Below are positions 44,556-53,446 of a DNA stretch of 64,000 bases, piece by piece. The stretch spans positions 186,001-250,000 of the forward strand of contig NZ_LT855405.1 of assembly GCF_900184735.1 (NCBI RefSeq), in the 5' to 3' direction. The stretch is from Paucisalibacillus globulus. GTDB taxonomy: Bacteria; Bacillota; Bacilli; Bacillales; Amphibacillaceae. Position numbers and translations under genes: made by a program. A model generated the notes under the pieces. That model did not search any database. It saw only the letters and a program-made list of their open reading frames with translations, and had not been told where the DNA came from. Position 1 is the stretch's first letter. Each line of letters opens with the position of its first letter.

Positions 44556-45518
44556 TTAAATAGATTTTGATTTAATAAATCCTTGGATTTGTTCTAAGGT
44601 TGGCATGGCAGGTATAGCACCTTTAATGGTTGCGACATAGCCACCCATCGCATTACCAAATTCGAGGATATTCTTTAGTTTTTCCGTTGATACTTCTTTT
44701 CCAAGTACATTCATTTCCAGTATTTGATACAATGCTCCGGCAAAGAATGCATCGCCACAACCGGTTGTATCAATCGCATACACTGTTTTTCCTGGAACCA
44801 TTACTGATTTTCCATTTGCGAAGCAATAGCTCCCTTTTGAACCAACTGTTACAAATAGAATTGGAATATCAAATTGATTGGTTAGCCTTTCAACTCCATT
44901 TTGGATATCAACTTCCCCTGTTAGAAATTCTAGTTCTTCGTCTGATAGCTTAACAATATCAGCAAATGGCATGATTTCTAACATCCATTTTTTTGCATCA
45001 TGTAAATTATCCCAAAGAGCAGGACGCAAATTAGGATCAAAAGAAATAGCGACTCCATGATCCTTTGCGTGCTGTAGTGCCGTCAGTGTAGCCTCTCGTA
45101 CAGGTTCATCCGTCAACGAAATAGAACCAACGTGGAAAATCCTAGAATTAGAAATGAGATCAAGCTTCAGATCATCTTTCGTTAGCATCATATCCGCGCC
45201 AGGTTTTCTGTAGAAACTAAAGGAACGCTCACCCTGTTCTGCAATATGAACAAAGGCTAGTGTAGTAGGAATTGAAACTTCAACCATTCCCTCCACATTA
45301 ACCCCTTTATTCTTTAACGTTTCTTTTAACATGTAACCAAACTTGTCACGACCTACACTTCCAATAAAGGAAGCTTGTTTACCTAAGCGAGCAAGGCCTA
45401 CCATCACATTTCCTGGAGCCCCTCCTGGATTTGCAACAAAACTGGGATTCCCCTCCTCGTTAACCCCATGTGGTGTAAAGTCCACAAGTATTTCACCTAA
45501 TGCTGTAACATCTATCAT
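44556..45518 (-). CDS. scrK: Fructokinase, PfkB family
   Basis: 320 aa. PfkB signatures: NPGGAPGNVMVGLARLGKQASFIGSVGRDKFG near the N-terminus and the ATP/catalytic site DTTGCGDAFFAGALYQ with the general base Asp. Phosphorylates the fructose set free by sucrose-6-phosphate hydrolase, encoded 28 bases upstream, giving fructose-6-phosphate for glycolysis. Last gene of the scrA-scrB-scrK operon and followed by its terminator. Fructokinase is assigned by sequence and operon; 2-keto-3-deoxygluconate kinases are close relatives. Confidence 0.92.
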   Translation of the reverse strand: MIDVTALGEILVDFTPHGVNEEGNPSFVANPGGAPGNVMVGLARLGKQASFIGSVGRDKFGYMLKETLKNKGVNVEGMVEVSIPTTLAFVHIAEQGERSFSFYRKPGADMMLTKDDLKLDLISNSRIFHVGSISLTDEPVREATLTALQHAKDHGVAISFDPNLRPALWDNLHDAKKWMLEIMPFADIVKLSDEELEFLTGEVDIQNGVERLTNQFDIPILFVTVGSKGSYCFANGKSVMVPGKTVYAIDTTGCGDAFFAGALYQILEMNVLGKEVSTEKLKNILEFGNAMGGYVATIKGAIPAMPTLEQIQGFIKSKSI

Positions 45519-45546
45519 TTAGCCACCTACCTTTATCGTATCAAAA

Positions 45547-47001
45547 TTAATATGCCGTTGTTCGCTTCAAACCCCATTTAGTAACATCCAGCCTAACTGG
45601 ACCAACGGCATTAAATACTATGTCTTCACCTTGATCAAAGATGCGAGCAGAAAAGACTGCCTCACCATCGTTAACAAATAATTCTATTGATGACGTATCT
45701 TTAAAAATGTGGAGCGAGTGAAGTTTCGCCAAAGAATAATGTCTTTGTTCAAGTTCTTTCCCATTAAACTTTTCTCTTTCTAACGTGAGTATTTCTTTAG
45801 TTTGGTCAAAAGAAATCGTTGTTGAATTTCCTATTTGAATAGAGAAGTATTCCGTTTTCATTTCAGTTGGTTCGACTAGTAGCTCGAATACAGAACCATT
45901 TACATGTTCGAAAGTCTTCCCTTGTACTTCAAGTAGGACATCTTTGTAGGCTATTTCAGCCTTACGTAGCTTTTTCAATTCGTGGACAGGATGTTGTAAA
46001 AGTAACCCATCTTTCCATTCTAATTCTCTTGGAATTGTCAAAGTGTGGATCCATTCATGTTTTACAGTTGGTTGAATTACATCTGCTTCTTCCGCATTTC
46101 CCATCCAACCAAATAAAAGTTGTCGACCATTCTCATCCATTGTTGTTTGTGGAGCATAGAAATCAAAACCACGATCAAGTTCAACAAATTCTCCATGTTC
46201 AAATGTAGCCTTATCTAAATTGACGTTTCCAGCAAAATATCCGGACTGAAAAATATTCTGAAACTCAAATCCTTTTGGTTGAATTCCTTGTGGACAAACT
46301 AATAGAATATCTTTCCCGTCCACTTGAAGTAAGTCCGGACACTCCCACATGTAACCAAAATCATCAAGCCCATTATGGTTACTTCCAGTAAGTGTTCCTT
46401 TGAAATTCCAACTCATGAGATTAGAAGAAGAATACAGAACTGCCTCGCCCTTTTCTGCCTCTGTTTGAGCACCTAGTACCATATACCACTGATTATCTTG
46501 ATGAAAAACTTTCGGATCGCGAAAATGAGCTGTATACCCTTTAGGAACTTGAATAACAGGACCCTTTTTTTCAAAAGTAACGCCATCATCTGAGACTGCT
46601 AAACATTGGTAGGACTCACGATTTCCTGCTTCGTCCTTCACATTTCCCGTATAGAAAAGAAACATCTTGTCATCATGAACAATTGCACTACCAGAATAAC
46701 AGCCATCTTTATCAAACCAACTGTCAGGTGCCAGAGCATACGGCGCTTCCTCCCAATGAACCAAATCATCCGAAACATAATGGCCCCAAAACTTCGCTCC
46801 ATGCTCCGTCTTAAACGGATTCCACTGATAAAACATATGATATTTCCCTTGATAACACACAAATCCATTCGGGTCATTTAATAAGCCAACAGGGGGCATT
46901 AAATGGTAATGCAAGCGATATGGATCGCTTGCAACCACTTCTTTATAAGATTCAATCTGACTATCCACTTTCTTCTGCATGTCTAAAGCTGTTTGTTTCA
47001 T
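45547..47001 (-). CDS. scrB: Sucrose-6-phosphate hydrolase (GH32)
   Basis: 484 aa, cytoplasmic (no signal). Five-bladed propeller of family GH32: catalytic nucleophile in HLMPPVGLLNDPNGF, transition-state stabiliser in FRDPKVFH, acid/base Glu in YMWECPDLL. C-terminal beta-sandwich from about residue 345. Splits sucrose-6-phosphate, produced during uptake by the PTS encoded 15 bases upstream, into glucose-6-phosphate and fructose. Typical length for SacA/ScrB. Confidence 0.95.
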   Translation of the reverse strand: MKQTALDMQKKVDSQIESYKEVVASDPYRLHYHLMPPVGLLNDPNGFVCYQGKYHMFYQWNPFKTEHGAKFWGHYVSDDLVHWEEAPYALAPDSWFDKDGCYSGSAIVHDDKMFLFYTGNVKDEAGNRESYQCLAVSDDGVTFEKKGPVIQVPKGYTAHFRDPKVFHQDNQWYMVLGAQTEAEKGEAVLYSSSNLMSWNFKGTLTGSNHNGLDDFGYMWECPDLLQVDGKDILLVCPQGIQPKGFEFQNIFQSGYFAGNVNLDKATFEHGEFVELDRGFDFYAPQTTMDENGRQLLFGWMGNAEEADVIQPTVKHEWIHTLTIPRELEWKDGLLLQHPVHELKKLRKAEIAYKDVLLEVQGKTFEHVNGSVFELLVEPTEMKTEYFSIQIGNSTTISFDQTKEILTLEREKFNGKELEQRHYSLAKLHSLHIFKDTSSIELFVNDGEAVFSARIFDQGEDIVFNAVGPVRLDVTKWGLKRTTAY

Positions 47002-47016
47002 AACAGACTCCTACTC

Positions 47017-48417
47017 TTATTTTTCAAATTTCTCTGCTGCTTTATCTGAATAACCAAACATCCAAGTTAGCGCAAAGGCAACGGCAATTGCCGCAACGTT
47101 TGATAAGATATACAGTGGTAATTGTGAATTTAGATATAATAATGTACCAGGAATAACCGTAATCGCCATACCAGTACCTGCTAATTTGAAAATAGCTGCA
47201 ATAAATCCGCCAACTGCTCCACCAATTAAGCCCATTACAAATGGCTTACCATAACGAAGGTTTATACCGAAAATCGCAGGTTCTGTAATTCCTAAAAACG
47301 CTGATAAAGAGGATGGCATCGCAAGTGCTTTTAACTTTGTTCTCTTTGTCTTCAACCCAACAGCAAGTGCTGCTCCACCTTGTGCAGCTGTAGCACAAGT
47401 TACAATTGCATTATATGGATTGTTACCCAGATTCTCTAATAATTGAACCTCTAGTAAGTTGAAAATATGGTGTACACCCGTAATAACTATAATCTGGTTC
47501 AGCCCACCAAGTAGAATTCCTGCTAAACCTAATGGTAAATCAAGTACCCATAATGCTGCATCTAAAATATAACCTTCCACCGTATGGAATATCGGTCCGA
47601 TGATAAATAATGCTGCAATACTCATGATGAGTAAAGTTAAAAATGGTGTCACAATTAAATCTAATGCTTCCGGTACACGTTTACGAATAGCACGTTCTAA
47701 TTTAGCCCCAATGATACCAGCGATAAATGCAGGTAAGACTGCACCTTGATAACCTACAACTGGAATAAAATCAAAGAAATATAGTGGTTCCGCTCCTGAG
47801 GCAACTCCCCAAGCATTAGGTAAGGACGGACTTACTAGCATTAATCCAAGTACCATCCCAATAATCGGTGTTCCACCAAATACTCTGAAAGTAGACCAAG
47901 CGATGAGTGCAGGTAAGAATATAAATGCTGTATCAGTTAGTATTTCTGTATACAATAGGAAGTTACTAGAAATATCTTCAGGCACAAGACCAAATAGGCC
48001 TAGAATCTCTTCTTGCATAACTAGCCCACGTAGCCCCATAAACAGACCAGTTGCAACTAGTACGGGAATGATTGGTACAAATACATCACCAAATGTACGA
48101 ATAGCACGTTGGAATGTGTTCCTTTGCTTCGCCGCTTCTTCTTTCTGGTCTTCTTTTGTCATTTGTTGAAGATCAAACTTTTCTACTTCCTCATAAACCT
48201 TATTAACGGTCCCAGTCCCTAGAATTACTTGATATTGACCAGAGTTGAAGAATGCTCCTTTTACTTTATCAACATTTTCCACTTGCTCCTTGTTGACTTT
48301 CTCCTCATCTTTAATGATAAAGCGTAGTCTCGTAGCACAATGTGTGACCGATTTAATATTCTCAGGTCCGCCGACAGCATCGATAATTTCACTTGCTATT
48401 CTTTTGTTTTCCGACAT
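47017..48417 (-). CDS. scrA: Sucrose-specific PTS enzyme IIBC
   Basis: 466 aa. N-terminal EIIB domain (about 1-80) with the phosphorylated Cys in SVTHCATRLRFIIKDE, then an EIIC membrane domain (about 105-460) with ten segments, including MGLRGLVMQEEI and the ITGVHHIFNLLEVQLLENLG and SLSAFLGITEPAIFGINLRYGKPF loops typical of the glucose-sucrose group. No IIA domain is present, so it must borrow a glucose-type IIA. Imports and phosphorylates sucrose. First gene of the operon, behind the operators at 48442-48617. Confidence 0.95.
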   Translation of the reverse strand: MSENKRIASEIIDAVGGPENIKSVTHCATRLRFIIKDEEKVNKEQVENVDKVKGAFFNSGQYQVILGTGTVNKVYEEVEKFDLQQMTKEDQKEEAAKQRNTFQRAIRTFGDVFVPIIPVLVATGLFMGLRGLVMQEEILGLFGLVPEDISSNFLLYTEILTDTAFIFLPALIAWSTFRVFGGTPIIGMVLGLMLVSPSLPNAWGVASGAEPLYFFDFIPVVGYQGAVLPAFIAGIIGAKLERAIRKRVPEALDLIVTPFLTLLIMSIAALFIIGPIFHTVEGYILDAALWVLDLPLGLAGILLGGLNQIIVITGVHHIFNLLEVQLLENLGNNPYNAIVTCATAAQGGAALAVGLKTKRTKLKALAMPSSLSAFLGITEPAIFGINLRYGKPFVMGLIGGAVGGFIAAIFKLAGTGMAITVIPGTLLYLNSQLPLYILSNVAAIAVAFALTWMFGYSDKAAEKFEK

Positions 48418-48441
48418 GAAAATTCCTCCCGATATTTTTAG

Positions 48442-48453
48442 GGAATCGATTCC
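48442..48453. promoter_or_regulatory. LacI-type operator O1 (scrA leader)
   Basis: Perfect palindrome GGAATCGATTCC, 25 bases before the scrA start, close enough to the ribosome site to act as a roadblock. Same core as O2 and O3. Confidence 0.75.
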
Positions 48454-48565
48454 ATATTGTAGTTTGTAAAAGATAGAAGTATTGTGATAAGTGCTTTTTC
48501 TTTTCTCCCACTAACTTCCCCTAATATGGATATCCCTTTTTATAGTTTGTCTATTCGAAGATGCT

Positions 48566-48595
48566 ATACTATGGAATCGATTCCATTTTAGTTAA
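48566..48595 (-). promoter_or_regulatory. Probable scrA promoter with operator inside the spacer
   Basis: Minus strand TTAACT, 18-base spacer, TAGTAT. The operator O2 fills the spacer, so bound repressor would exclude RNA polymerase. Confidence 0.45.
48571..48586. promoter_or_regulatory. LacI-type operator O2
   Basis: Perfect 16-base palindrome ATGGAATCGATTCCAT between scrR and scrA. Confidence 0.8.
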
Positions 48596-48603
48596 AAACT
48601 TTA

Positions 48604-48617
48604 TGAAATCGATTTCA
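48604..48617. promoter_or_regulatory. LacI-type operator O3
   Basis: Perfect palindrome TGAAATCGATTTCA, eight bases from the scrR stop codon; one base different per half from O2. May bind the same repressor less tightly, or CcpA. Confidence 0.65.
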
Positions 48618-48624
48618 CTTCGTA

Positions 48625-49611
48625 TCATACACTTTTTCGGATAATAAGTCTATAGTCTAAAATAATTTGTTTTTGGTAGTTCTTGGATTCAATTTTGGCA
48701 AGTAGTTGTTTCGCTGCCTGTTCCCCCGCTTTTTCATTTTGATAATCTACCGTTGTTAATGGCGGTTCTAAGTATTTTGCTATTTCAGATGCTCCAAAAC
48801 CAGCTAAAGCCATTTGTTCCGGGATTCTAACTCCTTTTTCTTTTAAATAACTCATCGCACCGATTGCAAGACGATCCGTTACTGCAATAGTAGCTGTAGG
48901 TTTTTTAGTCGATTTTTCAAGAATTGATTTCATTGCATCATGACCAGAATCGATGTCAAACACCCCAGTTTGCATCCACTCAGGCTCTACCATTAAACCA
49001 TTCGACTCCATTGCATCAAGAAATCCTTTCTTACGCAAATGACCAACCGCCCTGTCGGTTTCATCCACCCCAATAAAAGCAATGTTTTGATGTCCTCTTT
49101 CAATAAATAGAGATGTTAAATCAAATGCAGCATGATAATCATCATATGTAACATACATCATATCTTCTGCTTCTTGACCTACAATAACCACAGGTACTTT
49201 TATTTCTTTTATCTTTTCCATTAATTTAGGTTCGGTATTGGTTGCAATAAGAATAATGCCATCCACTTGACGTAGTCGTAATAAATCTAGATAATCAACT
49301 TCTTTTTGTTTATCTAAATTAGTATTAGCTAGTAGAATTTGATACCCATTTTTACTTAGTTCTTTTCCAACACCAGTGACAATTCTACTCGGAGTTTCCG
49401 TTTGGATAGTTGGGAGAATAACACCGATAACCTTCGTCTTTTTGGTTCGAAGGGACTTTGCTTGTTCACTAGGTACGTAACCAGTCTCCTCGATTACCTT
49501 TTCTACACGCTTACGAGCATCCTCACTCACATATCCCGAATTATTTAACACACGGGAAACTGTAGTTCGAGAAACCCCAGCCATTTCTGCAATCTCCTTA
49601 ATCGTTACCAT
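48625..49611 (-). CDS. scrR: LacI-family repressor of sucrose use
   Basis: 328 aa. N-terminal helix-turn-helix MVTIKEIAEMAGVSRTTVS and hinge RVLNNSGYVSEDARKRVEKVIEETGYVPSEQAKSL, then a periplasmic-binding-type sensor domain (about 60-328: VIGVILPTIQTE, VDGIILIATN, IAFIGVDETDRAV, AVTDRLAIGAMSYLKEKGV). It lies upstream of the sucrose operon on the same strand, and three palindromes of the type bound by LacI proteins separate it from scrA. Probable inducer: sucrose-6-phosphate or a derivative (inference). Ribosome site GAGGAGGG. Confidence 0.92.
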   Translation of the reverse strand: MVTIKEIAEMAGVSRTTVSRVLNNSGYVSEDARKRVEKVIEETGYVPSEQAKSLRTKKTKVIGVILPTIQTETPSRIVTGVGKELSKNGYQILLANTNLDKQKEVDYLDLLRLRQVDGIILIATNTEPKLMEKIKEIKVPVVIVGQEAEDMMYVTYDDYHAAFDLTSLFIERGHQNIAFIGVDETDRAVGHLRKKGFLDAMESNGLMVEPEWMQTGVFDIDSGHDAMKSILEKSTKKPTATIAVTDRLAIGAMSYLKEKGVRIPEQMALAGFGASEIAKYLEPPLTTVDYQNEKAGEQAAKQLLAKIESKNYQKQIILDYRLIIRKSV

Positions 49612-49630
49612 CCGAAACCCTCCTCAATCA

Positions 49631-49661
49631 TTCGACAAAGTCCGACGGGTGCCAGGCACCT
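49631..49661 (+). repeat. Short dispersed repeat with GTGCCAGGCACC, copy 3
   Basis: TTCGACAAAGTCCGACGGG followed by TGCCAGGCACCT; the last part is a perfect 13-base palindrome (49648-49660). Matches 25398-25428 in reverse. Upstream of scrR. Confidence 0.6.
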
Positions 49662-49689
49662 ATATCCATATATTACTGTTTTGAAAACA

Positions 49690-49723
49690 AAAAATCCACA
49701 CATCTATAAGATGGTGTGGACTT
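49690..49723 (-). terminator. Terminator of the 146-aa gene
   Basis: Stem GTCCACACCATC / GATGTGTGGAT with six T after it on the minus strand. Confidence 0.88.
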
Positions 49724-49726
49724 TAT

Positions 49727-50167
49727 CTATTTATTCTTTTTGCGGAAGAATAATGCGGCAGCGAAAACCGCCCCAGCAGCTCCTACATACTTTACACTGG
49801 TTAAGGATTTCTGAAACCAATACCTACTAATGGATTCCATATCCTTGATTAGTTCGGCTATTTCTTCATATATAAAACGCTTTTCCATTGGTGTTAAATT
49901 TTTAGATCTTAGGTTTTCATATAACTGATTTATTTTCAAACTATTTTTCTGCTTATCTTTATCTACAATCTTCGGGCTATCTTCATTTACGACTTCAAGA
50001 TATTGAAGAATTTCCTTAGCAAAAGAAACAGCATAAGACTGTTTGATCATATTACTTATACATTTCTCTAGTTGCAAATCCTTGAATTCACCTAACTGAT
50101 GTATAACCTCGACAACTTCATCCGTAAAGCCCTCAGGATGGAATTCATCTTTTTTCCAATATCCCAT
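49727..50167 (-). CDS. Tail-anchored protein of unknown function (146 aa)
   Basis: Start at ATG 50167 (AGGGTGAT upstream) rather than the longer frame to 50218, giving MGYWKKDEFHPEGFTDEVVEVIHQLGEF. The body is helical and cytoplasmic (residues 1-115); the C-terminus SVKYVGAAGAVFAAALFFRKKNK looks like one short membrane anchor with a basic end. I do not recognise the family. The next gene upstream on the same strand is 31 bp beyond the longer frame, so the two may be cotranscribed. Confidence 0.72.
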   Translation of the reverse strand: MGYWKKDEFHPEGFTDEVVEVIHQLGEFKDLQLEKCISNMIKQSYAVSFAKEILQYLEVVNEDSPKIVDKDKQKNSLKINQLYENLRSKNLTPMEKRFIYEEIAELIKDMESISRYWFQKSLTSVKYVGAAGAVFAAALFFRKKNK

Positions 50168-50248
50168 TATGATCACCCTATGCAAGTAATAAACTGAAGC
50201 GAGTCTAACACTAATCATACTACATTTTTCCTATAAAATGGATTACAT

Positions 50249-51073
50249 TTATGTTTCAAATAATTTCCCTTTAAGTGCTTTGATATAACGGTTTGCCGAC
50301 CTTTCTACCGCAGCAATTCCATCTCTTTTCACTATCCGATGAAATGCATTATAGATCCGGTCAAACTTCATTAGACGAATTTTCTCCACCATTTCTGCTA
50401 CTTTCGATGCTGGTAATGGAATCAGGTTAGGATAGCTATACATGAAACTAACCCAATCTTGATCTTGTACGACTTGGATAATGTCCCCTGATAACAAAAT
50501 CCCAAGTCCTTGGTTACCATGCTGCCACTCCAGTACGGACCTGCCCTGGAAATGACCACCTAATCGGTGCAAGATGAGACCAGATTTAAGTTCGTGTTTT
50601 TCCCCAGACCAAAACACGATCCGTTCACTGGGTCTAGTAACCCATTCCTTATCATCCTCATGAATATAAATAAGTGCATCGAAGGTCTCCGCCCATTCCA
50701 CCTGCGTTGCATAATAATGTGGATGAGAAAGTGCAATAGCATCAATACCGCCCAGATTAGAGATTTCTTGAACCGTGAAGTCATCTAAATAAGTGATACA
50801 ATCCCAAAGCACGTTAAACTCATTTTGTTGCACTAGATAAGCGGTTTGTCCAATTCCGAAGTTTGGTTTAGTGTGTATACTATAGAGGTTTTCTTCGTCT
50901 TGTATAATGTCATTTTTGTATATGTTATCTTGAATTAGTCTTTCTAATGTGGTCCAGGACTGGCCCTTGGGGTGTACATACTGTCTTTCATCATTGCAAA
51001 TCAAACAGGAATCAGGCGGTAGTATGGATTGCTCATATTGAATACCACAAGTCCTACAAATAAAATGATTCAT
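50249..51073 (-). CDS. Zinc-ribbon MBL-fold protein with degenerate metal site
   Basis: 274 aa. N-terminal zinc-ribbon FICRTCGIQYEQ...DSCLICNDERQYVHP with two CxxC pairs (residues 5-8 and about 24-27), then a metallo-beta-lactamase-like fold. The usual HxHxDH reads SHPHYYA, keeping the two His but losing the Asp-His pair; later elements are GGHFQGRSVL, LLSGDIIQV and AFHRIV. It may bind one metal or use the fold differently. Similar proteins in Bacillaceae are annotated only as MBL-fold hydrolases. Substrate unknown. Confidence 0.78.
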   Translation of the reverse strand: MNHFICRTCGIQYEQSILPPDSCLICNDERQYVHPKGQSWTTLERLIQDNIYKNDIIQDEENLYSIHTKPNFGIGQTAYLVQQNEFNVLWDCITYLDDFTVQEISNLGGIDAIALSHPHYYATQVEWAETFDALIYIHEDDKEWVTRPSERIVFWSGEKHELKSGLILHRLGGHFQGRSVLEWQHGNQGLGILLSGDIIQVVQDQDWVSFMYSYPNLIPLPASKVAEMVEKIRLMKFDRIYNAFHRIVKRDGIAAVERSANRYIKALKGKLFET

Positions 51074-51258
51074 GATTCAGTGGTTGAACCTCCCACTTTA
51101 TTTCTATATATTTCCATTTTATCCTACCATTGAAAAATAACAATCCTACTTAGGTCCTATATGAATGGAATTTTCAAACAATGAAAAAGATCATCATATC
51201 GTAAAAAATTGTCACATAATCTCTTTCCATTTGCACAAGAATAACGTGAGGTGAAATT

Positions 51259-51723
51259 ATGTTGAATCGTGCATTAGTTACGGGATTAATTGGGATTGGT
51301 GCAGCACAGTTTTTGAAAGTACCACTTCATTATCATGAAACTGGTATCTGGGATTGGAAAAAGATGTTCGGTTCTGGGGATATGCCTAGTTCCCATTCTG
51401 CTGCTGTTACTTCACTTACTAGTTATATAGGCTTCAAAAATGGGGTTTCATCGATGAACTTTGGGATTAGTAGCATTTTTAGCTTAATTGTGATGTATGA
51501 TGCGATGGGTATCCGTTGGCAAGCTGGACAGACTGCTATTGCAGTGAACGACATGTATGAAGAATTAGAAAAGTTTGCTGAGAAACACCCCGATGTCTCC
51601 TACCGAAAACGGGAAAAGGAATTAAAAGAAATGCTAGGTCATATGCCAATTGAAGTGATTGGCGGGGCTGCACTTGGATTATTAATTGGTGCGGTTAGCC
51701 ATTTATTAGAAGATGATGATTAG
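51259..51723 (+). CDS. Divergent PAP2 family membrane protein (DUF212)
   Basis: 154 aa. Family signatures: GIGAAQFLKVP near the N-terminus, GSGDMPSSHSAAVTSLTSYIG with the PSSH acid-phosphatase motif, and MYDAMGIRWQAGQTA. Four membrane segments. Related to PAP2 phosphatases but shorter; role in lipid or isoprenoid phosphate metabolism is only suggested by the fold. Ribosome site GTGAGGTGA before ATG. Convergent with the HAD gene. Confidence 0.88.
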   Translation: MLNRALVTGLIGIGAAQFLKVPLHYHETGIWDWKKMFGSGDMPSSHSAAVTSLTSYIGFKNGVSSMNFGISSIFSLIVMYDAMGIRWQAGQTAIAVNDMYEELEKFAEKHPDVSYRKREKELKEMLGHMPIEVIGGAALGLLIGAVSHLLEDDD

Positions 51724-51751
51724 GTAAATAGGGGCAGTCCCTCACTTTTTA

Positions 51752-52525
51752 CTACTGTATGAGGGTCTCAACATTCAATTCATGAATAGATTGAATAACT
51801 AGCTTGGGGATAGCGTTATTTGGAAGTGAATTTTCATTCGTTTCACTTCCCCACTTTTCCCTTAACCAATCCAGGCAATCCCTACGCTCACTTCGCTTAG
51901 AAATAGCGGTTTGTTTTATTGCCTCCGACATAGTTGGAAATAGTAGAACGGAAAGGACACCCAGTTTATTTGCTAACACCACATCATGATTCAATCGGTC
52001 CCCGACATGTGCAATAATTTCATTGCCACCGTGTAGCAATTCTTCGACCATTTCCATTTGCGGCTTTCCATACCCTACTTTTTCAGGTGTAATCACAACA
52101 TCAAAAATCTTCGTCAAACCAAGCGCATCCATAACTGGCTTTTGGTACTTCTCGAATCCATTAGTCACTACTCCCAAACTATATCCATGTTCCTTTAATC
52201 CTTGCAAACCCTTAATAAGATTATCCTCCAACAAAGATACCTTAGGAGGTACGGAATGTTTCCTAACCAGTTCCTCTACATTGATTTTTACTTGAATCCC
52301 CTTCTTAGCAAAGACTTCCTGTACAATATTATCCCAATCATATGCTTCTACGATTCTTCCACTGCTCATTCGCATCCGATGCTCCAGAACCAATTCAGGA
52401 AAAATTTTCTGTCCATTATCTAAATATCTCTCAGCGACCCTATCGATTTCTGGAAATACCCAATCCCCAAACGGATTTTGCATTAATGTCCCATCTAAAT
52501 CAAACGTAATCCATTTCTTAGCCAT
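51752..52525 (-). CDS. HAD-superfamily phosphatase
   Basis: 257 aa, cytoplasmic. Motif I FDLDGTLMQ (nucleophile and acid Asp) at residues 8-16, motif II VVTNGFEKY, motif III Lys in VGYGKPQMEMV, motif IV AHVGDRLNHDVVLAN. A helical cap (about 20-105) makes it a subclass I (C1) enzyme. Hydrolyses a small phosphorylated metabolite; the substrate cannot be named. Monocistronic. Confidence 0.9.
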   Translation of the reverse strand: MAKKWITFDLDGTLMQNPFGDWVFPEIDRVAERYLDNGQKIFPELVLEHRMRMSSGRIVEAYDWDNIVQEVFAKKGIQVKINVEELVRKHSVPPKVSLLEDNLIKGLQGLKEHGYSLGVVTNGFEKYQKPVMDALGLTKIFDVVITPEKVGYGKPQMEMVEELLHGGNEIIAHVGDRLNHDVVLANKLGVLSVLLFPTMSEAIKQTAISKRSERRDCLDWLREKWGSETNENSLPNNAIPKLVIQSIHELNVETLIQ

Positions 52526-52666
52526 ACCTTATTAATCACCTTCCTAGAGTAATAAATGTTCTACTACTATCAGTTTATAATGGTACATACTTTTTATTTC
52601 GTATAATTTCACGCTAAAACCGTTTAAAACCAACTATCCCAGGGTGTTATGACAATTTTCTTTCAA

Positions 52667-52695
52667 TTTACAGTTTAGAAAAAAAGAATTATACT
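52667..52695 (+). promoter_or_regulatory. Promoter of the GGDEF/HD-GYP/peptide group
   Basis: TTTACA, 17-base spacer, TATACT, ending 34 bases before the GGDEF start codon. The first convincing promoter for the run of genes 52730-55921. Confidence 0.6.
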
Positions 52696-52729
52696 ATTCT
52701 CATTCGTGTTTTAATAGGAGAATATTACT

Positions 52730-53368
52730 ATGAAATATAATGGTAGAATTACACTATTATTATTATCACTACTTACATCATGTGTTTTCCTAGTATTTGG
52801 AAATAACTATAATCCATATTTACTTATTTTCAGTGTTGTTAATGCAGGAATTGCTTGGCTTTTTGGGAGTTTATATGATCAGTATAAATTTCTATCCTTT
52901 AATGATTATTTGACAAAAGTATATAATCGTAGGTATGGGTATAAAGTCATTCCCAAATTAATATCATTAGCGAATCTAAGAAATGAGCCATTGGCGATTT
53001 TGAACATAGATATTAATAATTTCAAATGGATGAACGACAATTATGGTCACGAATATGGTGATCAAATCCTTCAAGAATTTAGCAATATTGTTCTCCACAG
53101 TATAAGAAAAAGTGATCAATTGTTTCGTTGGGGCGGAGATGAATTTCTTGTAGTTCTACAAAATGCGGATCAACAAGCTGCTGATAAACTATCGAAGCGA
53201 TTGAATGAAACGGTAAACAGCGGGCTAAAGAAATCAATGAAAGAAATCGATGTAAATCTATCAATCGGCTACTCTATCTTTCCAGATGACGGGCAAACAT
53301 TTGATAAATTGGTTTCTGTTGCCGATAATAATATGTATGAAGTAAAAGAATTGTCGAAGAGCAGGTAA
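52730..53368 (+). CDS. Membrane diguanylate cyclase (GGDEF)
   Basis: 212 aa. Two N-terminal membrane segments (about 7-24 and 28-47) joined directly to a GGDEF domain (50-210): DYLTKVYNRRYGYKVIPKL, DINNFKWMNDNYGHEYGDQILQEF, and the active site GGDEF at 135-139. An inhibitory RxxD site (Arg126 to Asp129) is present, so feedback by c-di-GMP is expected, unlike the two giant GGDEF proteins in this window. Makes c-di-GMP at the membrane. Same strand as, and 78 bp before, an HD-GYP phosphodiesterase gene. Confidence 0.93.
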   Translation: MKYNGRITLLLLSLLTSCVFLVFGNNYNPYLLIFSVVNAGIAWLFGSLYDQYKFLSFNDYLTKVYNRRYGYKVIPKLISLANLRNEPLAILNIDINNFKWMNDNYGHEYGDQILQEFSNIVLHSIRKSDQLFRWGGDEFLVVLQNADQQAADKLSKRLNETVNSGLKKSMKEIDVNLSIGYSIFPDDGQTFDKLVSVADNNMYEVKELSKSR

Positions 53369-53446
53369 ATAATCTAGTATACTATTTAGATTGAATACCT
53401 TTTTAATCTTACAAGTCTTTAAAAATTTTATCAAAGAGGGTTACAT

